Assembly (NCBI RefSeq): GCF_003014495.1
Contig: NZ_PYGC01000001.1
Location: 683,805 to 747,804, forward strand
Length of the DNA: 64,000 nt
Source of the DNA: Prolixibacter denitrificans
GTDB taxonomy: Bacteria; Bacteroidota; Bacteroidia; Bacteroidales; Prolixibacteraceae
Direction of reading: 5' to 3'
Shown: in pieces, positions 37,197-44,863 of the stretch
Layout: each line of letters opens with the position of its first letter
How positions within the stretch are numbered: the first letter of the stretch is position 1
Translations under genes and position numbers: made by a program
Notes under the pieces: generated by a model
What the model saw: the letters and a program-made list of their open reading frames with translations, nothing else
What the model was told of the DNA's origin: nothing
The model's database searches: none

Positions 37197-38645
37197 ATGA
37201 ACATTAAAATCATAGCGATATTAATCTCCCTGATTTGGATGGGCAATTCTGCCCGGAAGGATACTATTCAGCTTTGGACCATCGGCGATTCGACGATGGC
37301 CAACAAGAAAGCAGAAGTGTTTCCGGAAACCGGATGGGGACAAGTTTTACACCAGTTTTTCGACGACGGGGTGAAAATCCATAACCATGCAAGGAACGGA
37401 AGAAGCACCAAGAGTTTCATCGACGAAGGCAGATGGCAGATCGTTCTTGACAGCCTGAAACCGGGTGATTTCGTCTTCATCCAGTTTGGGCACAATGATG
37501 AAAAAATAAAGGACAGCACCCGTTATACCGTGCCATTTGGCAGCTATTCTGATAACCTGAAAAGATTCGTTACCGAAAGCCGCGAAAAAGGTGCGACACC
37601 TATTTTACTGACGCCCATCGTTCGCCGGAAATTCGATGCGAAAGGAAAGTTGCTCGATACGCACAAAGATTATCCGGTTGCCATGCGACAGGTAGCCAAA
37701 GAGCTGAACGTGCCGCTGATCGACATGGAAAAGCTGACGCGGAAGATGATTCAATCGATGGGCCCGGAAAAAGCCAAAGAACTGTATGTGTGGACACCTC
37801 CGACGAAACGTTACCCCGAGGGGCGACACGACGATACACACCTGAAAGTGAAAGGCGCGCAGGCAGTCGCTTCGTTGGCAGCAGAGGCACTGAAGAAGCT
37901 TTCGCTGGGATTGTCTAAGCACGTGGTTGCACAGCGTCCGGTAGTCGGGCTCGACAACTGGTTCAACCGCGAGCACAACAAAGCCGGCAAGCTTTACCAT
38001 TACACCTGGACCGATACGTTGAATAGTGGATATTCACAACTGGGCGATATCTTCAAAGCCAAAGGGGCTGAACTGAGAACGATTGGTCAGGCCCCTACCG
38101 CGGCTGAACTTGGCTATCTGGATGTGTATATCATCGTCGATCCGGATACTACATCGGAAAATCCGCAGCCCAATTATATCTCGAAAGAAGATATTCAATC
38201 GATAACCAACTGGGTGAAAAATGGAGGGGTGCTGCTTCTGATGGCCAATGATGGCCCGAATTGTGAGTTCACACATTTGAACCAGCTGGCTGGCAAATTT
38301 GGGATTCATTTTATTCCTGAAACACTCAACCCGGTTATCAATCACAAATGGGAAATGGGTGCCGAGACCAACCTGCCCAACCATCCGCTGTTTAAAGGGG
38401 TGAAGAAAATTTATATGAAAGAGGTCGCCGGAATTAAGATTAGTCAGTCTGCACATCCGGTTTTAACCGATGGAAAGGATATTTTAATGGCCGAAACAAC
38501 CTTTGGAAAAGGAAAGGTATTGGCTGTTGGCGATCCCTGGCTGTACAACGAATACATCGGGAATAGTCGATTGCCTAAATCGTTCGAAAACAGGAAGGCA
38601 GCCCATAACCTGGTGAATTACCTGTTGGATGAAGTAAATCAATAA
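37197..38645 (+). CDS. CE12 acetylesterase fused to a DUF4350/GATase-like domain
   Basis: A 482-residue protein, nearly twice the usual CE12 length. Residues about 20-235 are an SGNH esterase with S32 in TIGDSTMAN, GRSTKSF, FGHNDEK and D212-x-x-H215 in DDTH. Residues about 250-480 form a separate domain (LFNxEHNK-type start, LDVYIIVDPDTTSENP, SITNWVKNGGVLLLMANDGPNCEF, and FGKGKVLAVGDPWLYNE) resembling the class I glutamine-amidotransferase-like DUF4350 fold, without a visible catalytic Cys. It may bind substrate or membrane partners. A signal peptide is present (MNIKIIAILISLIWMGNSA) with no lipobox cysteine. It begins the second esterase-polygalacturonase pair. Confidence 0.85.
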   Translation: MNIKIIAILISLIWMGNSARKDTIQLWTIGDSTMANKKAEVFPETGWGQVLHQFFDDGVKIHNHARNGRSTKSFIDEGRWQIVLDSLKPGDFVFIQFGHNDEKIKDSTRYTVPFGSYSDNLKRFVTESREKGATPILLTPIVRRKFDAKGKLLDTHKDYPVAMRQVAKELNVPLIDMEKLTRKMIQSMGPEKAKELYVWTPPTKRYPEGRHDDTHLKVKGAQAVASLAAEALKKLSLGLSKHVVAQRPVVGLDNWFNREHNKAGKLYHYTWTDTLNSGYSQLGDIFKAKGAELRTIGQAPTAAELGYLDVYIIVDPDTTSENPQPNYISKEDIQSITNWVKNGGVLLLMANDGPNCEFTHLNQLAGKFGIHFIPETLNPVINHKWEMGAETNLPNHPLFKGVKKIYMKEVAGIKISQSAHPVLTDGKDILMAETTFGKGKVLAVGDPWLYNEYIGNSRLPKSFENRKAAHNLVNYLLDEVNQ

Positions 38646-38719
38646 ATTAAAGCGGAGAGTTGCATGTTTCAAGCTTTGCTAAACAAGACGAAGAGTATTA
38701 ACCTGAAAATATCAAAACA

Positions 38720-40390
38720 ATGAGAAAAATGCACAACAATATCATTACCAATTTTTTGGCTTTGGTAATCATTGTACTGTTTTCCCATGTCAATGGTCAG
38801 GCCCAGGAGCGGTCACTGGATTATTACATGAAGAAGACTCCTTTTATTATGCCCGAGGTAACGGTCCCTAAGTTTCCCAACAAGATTTTCGATGTCACGG
38901 AATTTGGAGCTGTTGGCGATGGACAAACCCTCAACACACAGGCTTTTGCCGCTGCCATTAATGCCTGTAATGCAGCCGGTGGCGGAAAAGTGGTTGTCCC
39001 TCCGGGACTTTGGATTACCGGTCCCATCCAGATGAAAAGCAACGTGAACCTGCACGTGGAACGCGGAGCTCTGGTACAGTTTACTTCGGACCATACGCAA
39101 TACCCGATGGTGAAAGCGTCAGCCAGCAGCAGCCGGTATGTTACCGCTTCGCCTATTTATGGTTACAAGCTGAAAAATATCGCCATTACTGGTAAAGGAA
39201 TCATCGACGGAGCCGGCGAAACCTGGCGCCCGGTGAAAAGAGCCAAAATGACGGATGACCAGTGGAAAGACCTGGTCAAGTCGGGCGGAGTGGTTAGCGA
39301 AGATGGTAAACTCTGGTGGCCAAGCAAGGAAGCCATTGATGGGAAAAAGTACCTGAAAGAAATGAAAAAGAAAGTCGACAATCCCGGCCCAATGGATTAC
39401 CTGCCGGCACGCGATTACATGCGTCCGTACATGGTTTACCTGGTGGGTTGCGAGAATCTGCTTATCGAGGACATTACCCTGAGGAACTCTCCTAAATTTG
39501 TGCTTTACCCGAACAATTGCGAAAACGTTACCATCCGGCACGCCAATGTCTTCAACGACTGGTGGTCGCAAAACGGCGACGGAATCGATATCAGCGCCAG
39601 CAAAAATGTGGTGATTTACCAATGTAACGTCAACGTTGGCGACGATGGTATTTGCATGAAATCAAGCGGTGACGGCCCGGAATCAGGTACCTACAACGTG
39701 GAGAATGTTCTGATTGCCGGCTGTAATGTTTACCATGCTCACGGAGGTTTTGTGGTAGGAAGCAATACCAACGGTAACGTGCGCAACGTGTTTGTCAACG
39801 ACTGTAACTTTGTTGGAACCGACATCGGCATCCGGATGAAAAGTACAGCCGGAAAAGGTGGCATCGTCGAGAATATATACATCAAAGATGTTTACATGAC
39901 CGGAATCAAAGGTGCAGCAATTTCATTCGACACTTTTTACCAAAATGTACCCGCAGGAACCAGTCGTGACACAAGCAATAAAAAGGCTGAGCATGATATT
40001 CCAGTTTTCCGAAACTATTACATTTCCAACGTCTACTGCCTCGGTGCGAACCAATCTATTTACATGTCAGCTTTACCTGAATCACCGATTCAGGACATAC
40101 ACATGGACGATGTTTGGATTAAAGCGAAAAAAGGTGCGGATATGACCAACGTCGACCGGATTACGCTGAAAAATGTAAAAACCGATATTCAGAAAGGACC
40201 TGTTTACAAAATCACCAATGGCAGAGATGTGACCATCGACAACGGACATATGCCCAAAGCAGCGAAGGTTTTCATCGAAGCTTCAGGCGACACAAAAGAT
40301 ATTTCTGTCGTGAATACATCGATTCCCAACCTGAAAGAGTTGGTGAAAACGACGGACGGCGCTTCTTCAAAAGCGGTTCATTTCAAATAG
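38720..40390 (+). CDS. Polygalacturonase, GH28 (second copy)
   Basis: A 556-residue GH28 paralogue with a cleavable signal peptide ending near NGQAQ in place of a lipobox. Family blocks: FDVTEFGAVGDGQTLNTQAF, N285-G-D287, D308-D309 in VGDDGICMKSS, H341, and R372-M-K374. The glycine before H341 is replaced by alanine (AHGG, against GHGG in the first copy), a small change beside a catalytic residue. The 75-base gap before it is the longest within the enzyme cluster after the 29.1 kb hairpin. It ends the pectin locus and is followed by a strong terminator. Confidence 0.94.
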   Translation: MRKMHNNIITNFLALVIIVLFSHVNGQAQERSLDYYMKKTPFIMPEVTVPKFPNKIFDVTEFGAVGDGQTLNTQAFAAAINACNAAGGGKVVVPPGLWITGPIQMKSNVNLHVERGALVQFTSDHTQYPMVKASASSSRYVTASPIYGYKLKNIAITGKGIIDGAGETWRPVKRAKMTDDQWKDLVKSGGVVSEDGKLWWPSKEAIDGKKYLKEMKKKVDNPGPMDYLPARDYMRPYMVYLVGCENLLIEDITLRNSPKFVLYPNNCENVTIRHANVFNDWWSQNGDGIDISASKNVVIYQCNVNVGDDGICMKSSGDGPESGTYNVENVLIAGCNVYHAHGGFVVGSNTNGNVRNVFVNDCNFVGTDIGIRMKSTAGKGGIVENIYIKDVYMTGIKGAAISFDTFYQNVPAGTSRDTSNKKAEHDIPVFRNYYISNVYCLGANQSIYMSALPESPIQDIHMDDVWIKAKKGADMTNVDRITLKNVKTDIQKGPVYKITNGRDVTIDNGHMPKAAKVFIEASGDTKDISVVNTSIPNLKELVKTTDGASSKAVHFK

Positions 40391-40478
40391 TTTAGTTAGC
40401 GAGTCGGCTATGACCGGAGGGACCATGTATTTTACAGGGTTTCTGACGGCATTAAGCTTAGTTTTAGTTAGTGAAAAT

Positions 40479-40524
40479 GAGGATAACTCACCCATTCTGT
40501 TCCGGTGAGATTATCCTCTTTTTT
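40479..40524 (+). terminator. Terminator at the end of the pectin locus
   Basis: GAGGATAACTCACC pairs with GGTGAGATTATCCTC over about 14 bp with one bulge, and six Ts follow. It is placed between the last polygalacturonase and the converging hflX gene. Confidence 0.88.
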
Positions 40525-40545
40525 ATGCTTTTGTTGAATTGACTA

Positions 40546-41763
40546 CTATTCGTCCTCTTCCGGGTAGTAATCGTAGAGAAAATCGTTGTACGGAAAACGG
40601 GTAACGTGAATTTTCCTTACTTCTTCATAGAGCAATTTCTTAAACTCTTCCACATTTTCCCGCTCCTTGGCGGAAATAAAAATAGAGCCTCCCTGGTGCT
40701 TGGCCATCCACGAATGCTGCCAGTCTTCCAACGTCAGATTTTCGCGGGTAACCGGACTCAAATCATCTTCCTCTTTCTCGACATAAGAAAAGGCATCGAT
40801 TTTATTGAAGACATAAAATTTGGTCTTATCGGCAGCGCCAATTTCCGCTAATGTCTCGTCCACCACTTCGATTTGCTCTTCAAAACCGGGATGCGAAATG
40901 TCGACTACATGCAAAAGAATATCCGCCTCACGGGTCTCGTCCAATGTTGACTTAAACGATTCGACCAGGTTGTGTGGTAACTTCCGGATAAAACCAACCG
41001 TGTCAGCCAGCAGGAATGGTAGATTACCGACCACCACTTTGCGTACGGTTGTATCGAGCGTCGCAAACAGTTTGTTCTCAGCGAACACATCCGATTTACT
41101 CAGCATGTTCATGATGGTCGATTTTCCTACGTTGGTATACCCAACCAGCGCCACACGGACCATCTTACCACGGTTCTTCCGTTGCGTGGCTTTCTGCTTA
41201 TCGATACGCTCCAACTGTGCTTTCAGCCGGGCGATCTTGTCCAGAATAATACGACGGTCGGTCTCAATCTGTGTTTCACCCGGACCACGTAACCCGATAC
41301 CACCGCGCTGACGTTCAAGGTGAGTCCACATCCGGGTCAACCGGGGGAGCATATATTGGTATTGCGCCAGTTCCACCTGCGTTTTGGCGTGCGCCGTCTT
41401 CGCTCTGCGGGCAAAAATATCCAAAATCAGATTCGTCCGATCGAGAATCTTCCGGTTGATCGCCCGCTCAATATTTCGCAGCTGGGTTGGCGACAATTCA
41501 TCATCAAAAATAACGACATCGATATCGTGAACTTTCACAAAGTCGATAATCTCCTGCAATTTTCCCGGTCCTACAAACGTTGCCGGATTGGGCACTTCCA
41601 GGCGTTGAAAAAATTGTCCCAGAACTTCCGCGCCGGCTGTATCGGCCAGAAAATCCAGTTCATCAAGATATTCTTTTGCCTGCCTTTCGTCCTGCTTCGA
41701 GTGTATCAGACCGACGAGCACTGCTTTTTCTTTCTCTTGTGCTGTAATATAGGGTTCTGCCAT
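40546..41763 (-). CDS. hflX: GTPase HflX
   Basis: A 405-residue ribosome-associated GTPase involved in rescue and splitting of stalled ribosomes. N-terminal HflX domain (about 20-190) with NPATFVGPGKLQEI and FDDELSPTQLRN; the glycine-rich LERQRGGIGLRGPGETQIE linker; a G domain with VALVGYTNVGKST, DTVGFIRKLPH and NKID; then a short C-terminal extension rich in acidic residues. Length is normal. A TAnnTTTG box lies so close to the ATG that the transcript may have almost no leader. It is separated from tonB by a terminator and therefore has its own promoter. Confidence 0.95.
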   Translation of the reverse strand: MAEPYITAQEKEKAVLVGLIHSKQDERQAKEYLDELDFLADTAGAEVLGQFFQRLEVPNPATFVGPGKLQEIIDFVKVHDIDVVIFDDELSPTQLRNIERAINRKILDRTNLILDIFARRAKTAHAKTQVELAQYQYMLPRLTRMWTHLERQRGGIGLRGPGETQIETDRRIILDKIARLKAQLERIDKQKATQRKNRGKMVRVALVGYTNVGKSTIMNMLSKSDVFAENKLFATLDTTVRKVVVGNLPFLLADTVGFIRKLPHNLVESFKSTLDETREADILLHVVDISHPGFEEQIEVVDETLAEIGAADKTKFYVFNKIDAFSYVEKEEDDLSPVTRENLTLEDWQHSWMAKHQGGSIFISAKERENVEEFKKLLYEEVRKIHVTRFPYNDFLYDYYPEEDE

Positions 41764-41767
41764 GGTG

Positions 41768-41775
41768 CAAAAGTA
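41768..41775 (-). promoter_or_regulatory. Candidate -7 box of hflX
   Basis: Minus-strand TACTTTTG fits TAnnTTTG and ends 4 bases before the hflX ATG. No TTTG is found at the usual upstream distance. If real, the mRNA starts at or next to the start codon. Confidence 0.35.
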
Positions 41776-41785
41776 AATAATTCAG

Positions 41786-41816
41786 ACAAAAAAAATCCCG
41801 GCACAACGGCCGGGAT
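41786..41816 (-). terminator. Terminator of tonB
   Basis: On the minus strand ATCCCGGC and GCCGGGAT form an 8-bp stem followed by a run of Ts (plus-strand A-run ending at 41795). Confidence 0.87.
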
Positions 41817-41840
41817 CTTTTTATCTTGTTTGCAAAGTCT

Positions 41841-42527
41841 TTACTGCAATACAAAGTTAATCGGTACAGTAAATGATACGCGAACCGGCTTACCACGCTG
41901 TTTACCCGGCTTCCATTTCGGAAGTGAGTTAATCACGCGTAATGCTTCTTTGTCAAGTGACGGGTCAACACCACGTGCAATTTTTGCATCGGTTACTGAA
42001 CCATCTGTGTTAACAACAAAGTTCACATACACTTTACCCTGAATACCGTTTTCCTGTGCGATAACCGGATATTTGATAGCGTTGGCAATGTACTTACGCA
42101 GTGCCAAATCGCCACCCGGGAACTCCGGCATATCTTCCACGATGAAGAATACCTGTTGTTCGTCGGTTTTTTCTTCTTCCTGCTGCTGAATCGGAGCTAC
42201 ATTTACCACCGTGTTATCGTCGGCTTCCGTATCTTCAATCTGCAGTTCGTCGTCAATATCCGTGTTGTTATCCACGATATTAAGTACCTCTACAACCTGT
42301 GGTGGTGGAGGTGGTGGCGGCGGTTTAACTTCTTCCGGCCGCGTAATCGGGATCATTTCGTCTTCTACATCTTGAGCCTGTACCTGTCCCAGATTGTCAG
42401 CCTCCTTAATTTGGCTGTTCCAATTGAAAGCCAGGAGTACCAAACCCAGAGAAATTACCAGCCCAAGTTGAACGAAGATACCCCTCTTGTTTTCAAGATC
42501 CGCTTTGGGTGATTTCTTCGGTTCCAT
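41841..42527 (-). CDS. tonB: Energy transducer TonB
   Basis: Couples the inner-membrane proton motive force to outer-membrane receptors such as the SusC in this window. The 228-residue protein has a cytoplasmic start, one membrane helix (about 18-35, FVQLGLVISLGLVLLAFNW), a proline-rich periplasmic stretch (KPPPPPPPP near residue 70), and a C-terminal TonB domain (about 135-228) with DMPEFPGGDLALRKYIANAI, GKVYVNFVVNTDGSVTDAKI and LPKWKPGKQRGKPVRVSFTVPI. No exbB/exbD is adjacent. Assignment to the SusC partner is an inference; such genomes carry several TonB proteins. Confidence 0.93.
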   Translation of the reverse strand: MEPKKSPKADLENKRGIFVQLGLVISLGLVLLAFNWNSQIKEADNLGQVQAQDVEDEMIPITRPEEVKPPPPPPPPQVVEVLNIVDNNTDIDDELQIEDTEADDNTVVNVAPIQQQEEEKTDEQQVFFIVEDMPEFPGGDLALRKYIANAIKYPVIAQENGIQGKVYVNFVVNTDGSVTDAKIARGVDPSLDKEALRVINSLPKWKPGKQRGKPVRVSFTVPINFVLQ

Positions 42528-42575
42528 AGTTTTAAGTTATTTCCGAGTTAAATTATTCTTCTTTTTTCGAGGGTT

Positions 42576-42604
42576 TAAAGATAAAAAATAATCTACAATT
42601 CAAA
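42576..42604 (-). promoter_or_regulatory. Candidate promoter of tonB
   Basis: On the minus strand TTTG (42604-42601), a 17-base spacer, then TATCTTTA (42583-42576), matching 7 of 8 positions with TAnnTTTG in its six fixed places except the last. It leaves a leader of about 40 bases. Confidence 0.45.
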
Positions 42605-42719
42605 GTTTTTTAATCTCAATTTTGAAATGTTTCAAACACCTCCTTTTTTTCTTTAAACTCGACTTTCTACCTATTTTTTCGAAAGAAACACAAAAAAGTT
42701 CCAATTTTGCACGTTAATA

Positions 42720-42749
42720 TTTGTTTCTTTTAAAAAAATTGTATTTTTG
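42720..42749 (+). promoter_or_regulatory. Promoter of tRNA-Ala
   Basis: TTTG at 42720-42723, an 18-base spacer and TATTTTTG at 42742-42749 fully match the Bacteroidota -33/-7 consensus. The tRNA begins 14 bases downstream. Confidence 0.8.
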
Positions 42750-42762
42750 CTCCGCATCATTT

Positions 42763-42839
42763 GGGGGCGTAGCTCAGTTGGCTAGAGCGTTTGACTGGCA
42801 GTCAAGAGGTCGCGGGTTCGAGCCCCGCCGTCTCCACCA
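42763..42839 (+). tRNA. tRNA-Ala (anticodon GGC)
   Basis: A complete 77-base cloverleaf. Acceptor GGGGGCG pairs with CGTCTCC and includes the G3-U70 wobble that identifies alanine tRNAs. The anticodon loop CTGGCAG gives GGC, reading GCC. The T arm contains GGTTCGA. The 3' CCA is encoded in the gene. Confidence 0.95.
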
Positions 42840-42844
42840 AACAT

Positions 42845-42875
42845 AAAAAGCCTGGTTCAGTGAGCCAGGCTTTTT
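42845..42875 (+). terminator. Bidirectional terminator after tRNA-Ala
   Basis: AAAAAGCCTGG and CCAGGCTTTTT form an 11-bp perfect stem. The T-run on either strand lets it serve both the tRNA and the converging minus-strand gene that ends at 42895. Confidence 0.88.
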
Positions 42876-42894
42876 GTTTCCCCCAACTCACTAC

Positions 42895-43599
42895 CTATTT
42901 GATCTTCGATAAATATAGTTTCTGAAGATCCTCCAGGTAGTTTAAGTCCAGTTTCTTCGAATAAATCCGAACCATCTCGCGCAGTTTGAATTTATAGTAA
43001 AACGCTCCTTTGGCCGAGTCAAACTTGCTGCCAAACCAATTGTAGATCACCTGCTGGTTGTATTCATTAAACTCTTCAGATGTCATATATTTTGGTAAAA
43101 GGATATAGGCATGGTAGTCTTCCGAGCAGTCCATGAAAATCCCTTTGGCCACTTTCTGAATACAGAAGGTTTTTTTCAGGGTAATGATGCCCTCCTCCTG
43201 TTTCCACTTTCCGGTAATTGTTTTGGGTTTAATTCCCAGTTCGGCGAACGCTTCCTGAATCGGTTTAATATCGTCGTAGCTGTCGAGGTGACGTAAACGC
43301 AGCGTGTGAAACGTTTTGTTGTAGATTTTTACGGATGCGCAGGCAGCTTCAAAATTCCAGCCTTTCGTCTTTTTAATATGTTGAAATGCTCTTGATACTT
43401 CGAAGACTTCGTAATCTTTTTCCAAGCCAATGTAGAGGTACACAGGTTTGGCTTCGTTAGGAACTTCGTTGTAGTAGCCGGGAAAAGGTTGGAATGACTC
43501 AAAAACCAGCGTTCCTGGAATCGTTTTGTCGGAGATCGTAAATAAAGTTTCGCTCTTCGACAACGTTCCGAAAACTTCAAATTTCTTATTTTTGCCCAT
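42895..43599 (-). CDS. Conserved-type hypothetical protein (234 residues)
   Basis: I do not recognise this family. It is a soluble, mixed alpha/beta, Lys- and aromatic-rich protein without signal peptide or membrane segments. Segments that may be structural are NKKFEVFGTLSKSETLFTI at the start, the YLYIGLEKDYEVFEVSRAFQ region (about 50-70), and a C-terminal part rich in charged helices (MTSEEFNEYNQQVIYNWFGS, LREMVRIYSKKLDLNYLEDL). It stands alone between tRNA-Ala and a divergent membrane-protein gene. Codon use is like the neighbours and the reading frame is intact, so it is very likely expressed. Confidence 0.75.
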   Translation of the reverse strand: MGKNKKFEVFGTLSKSETLFTISDKTIPGTLVFESFQPFPGYYNEVPNEAKPVYLYIGLEKDYEVFEVSRAFQHIKKTKGWNFEAACASVKIYNKTFHTLRLRHLDSYDDIKPIQEAFAELGIKPKTITGKWKQEEGIITLKKTFCIQKVAKGIFMDCSEDYHAYILLPKYMTSEEFNEYNQQVIYNWFGSKFDSAKGAFYYKFKLREMVRIYSKKLDLNYLEDLQKLYLSKIK

Positions 43600-43664
43600 A
43601 ATTTAGAAGGTTTTTGCAGGTTATAAAATTATAATCCTGTATTCCTAAACAATAATTTAGAGCT

Positions 43665-43699
43665 TTTGTTAGTAAAAACCTACTACAGACCTATATTTT
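43665..43699 (+). promoter_or_regulatory. Candidate promoter of the flippase-like gene
   Basis: TTTG (43665-43668), a 23-base spacer and TATATTTT (43692-43699, seven of eight positions). The start codon is 47 bases further on. Confidence 0.35.
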
Positions 43700-43746
43700 A
43701 TTTAACATTTAACTCTTTCCAAAACTAAAACCTCGCCTGACATTTC

Positions 43747-44856
43747 ATGAGAAAAGACCAGCATAAAATATTAAAAGAGGTTCATCCATCGAGAGTTATC
43801 ATTCCACTCATCATCAGTGTGGCGGTGGGAATTTACATCGTGGCCGTGGAAGAAACTCCTCCATCCTTATCTGATTTGCATTTTAACCGTCAGATGGTGG
43901 GCTGGCTGCTGGCGGTGCTGGCCATGGTACTCATGCGGGACATCGGATACATCATCAGGTTACGCATCCTTTCCGACAAGCAACTATCACTTATTCAATC
44001 CATTCGAATCACCTTTCTGTGGGAGTTTGCATCTGCAGTAACCCCTTCAGCCATTGGCGGAACTTCTGTCGCATTACTGTTTTTATATAAAGAAGGACTT
44101 TCGATCGGAAAAGGCTCAGCAATTGTACTCGCGACATTCTTCCTCGATGAGCTTTATTTCATCCTCATGTTCCCGTTGGTCATCTGGTTGGGAGGATGGC
44201 AGCAGCTTTTTGAAGTCACCCCGGGCGATCCGTCTTCGATTTTTCGAAACCAGTTTTTCTGGTTTGCTATCGCCGGTTACGGTGTCAAGCTGACGATTAT
44301 TTCTCTGGTTAGTTACGGACTGTTTATCAACCCCAGAGCCATTAAAAAACTGATTGCTGTCGTGTTTCGTTTGCCTTTCCTGAAACGCTGGCAACAAGAT
44401 GCGATGGATTCGGGTGATGAAATTGCCATGGCCTCAAAAGAGCTGACAGCCAAGCCATTTTCATTTTGGGTAAAAAGCTTCACGGCTACTTTCTTCTCCT
44501 GGACATCACGTTATTGGGTGGCCAACTTCCTCATTCTGGCTCTGTTCTTCGGATTAAAAGGACAGCTCAACCAGGATATCGTTTCCATCGGAGAGCAAAT
44601 TCACATCTTTGCCCGCCAGCTTATTATGTGGATTATGATGATGGTGATGCCTACTCCGGGTGGAACCGGCTTCTCCGAAGTGGTTTTCCTGCAATACATG
44701 GATGTATTTATTCCACAGGGGTTCGCGAGTCTCATGGCCATTATCTGGCGGTTTGTGAGCTACTATCCGTATCTTTTCATCGGAGCGGTGATTTTACCGG
44801 GATGGATTCGACGCAGTTTCAAACGCCGGCATGCTCCGAAAAAAGCTGAAGCGTAA
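43747..44856 (+). CDS. Lysylphosphatidylglycerol synthase-like (UPF0104) membrane protein
   Basis: A 369-residue integral membrane protein with about eight hydrophobic segments. The segments TFLWEFASAVTPSAIGGTSVALLFLYKEGLS and MMVMPTPGGTGFSEVVFL carry the paired P-x-x-x-G-G and P-x-P-G-G motifs of the UPF0104/LPG-synthase flippase domain. Only the membrane domain is present, without the soluble aminoacyltransferase half of MprF, so it is a stand-alone flippase-like protein of unknown lipid substrate. The following gene starts 7 bases after its stop, implying an operon. Confidence 0.85.
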   Translation: MRKDQHKILKEVHPSRVIIPLIISVAVGIYIVAVEETPPSLSDLHFNRQMVGWLLAVLAMVLMRDIGYIIRLRILSDKQLSLIQSIRITFLWEFASAVTPSAIGGTSVALLFLYKEGLSIGKGSAIVLATFFLDELYFILMFPLVIWLGGWQQLFEVTPGDPSSIFRNQFFWFAIAGYGVKLTIISLVSYGLFINPRAIKKLIAVVFRLPFLKRWQQDAMDSGDEIAMASKELTAKPFSFWVKSFTATFFSWTSRYWVANFLILALFFGLKGQLNQDIVSIGEQIHIFARQLIMWIMMMVMPTPGGTGFSEVVFLQYMDVFIPQGFASLMAIIWRFVSYYPYLFIGAVILPGWIRRSFKRRHAPKKAEA

Positions 44857-44863
44857 GACGAAT

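Noticed and set aside
41320-42042. Long plus-strand open frame antisense to hflX and tonB
   Set aside because: It runs opposite to two well-identified genes and its product has no recognisable pattern; its length results from the codon structure of those genes.
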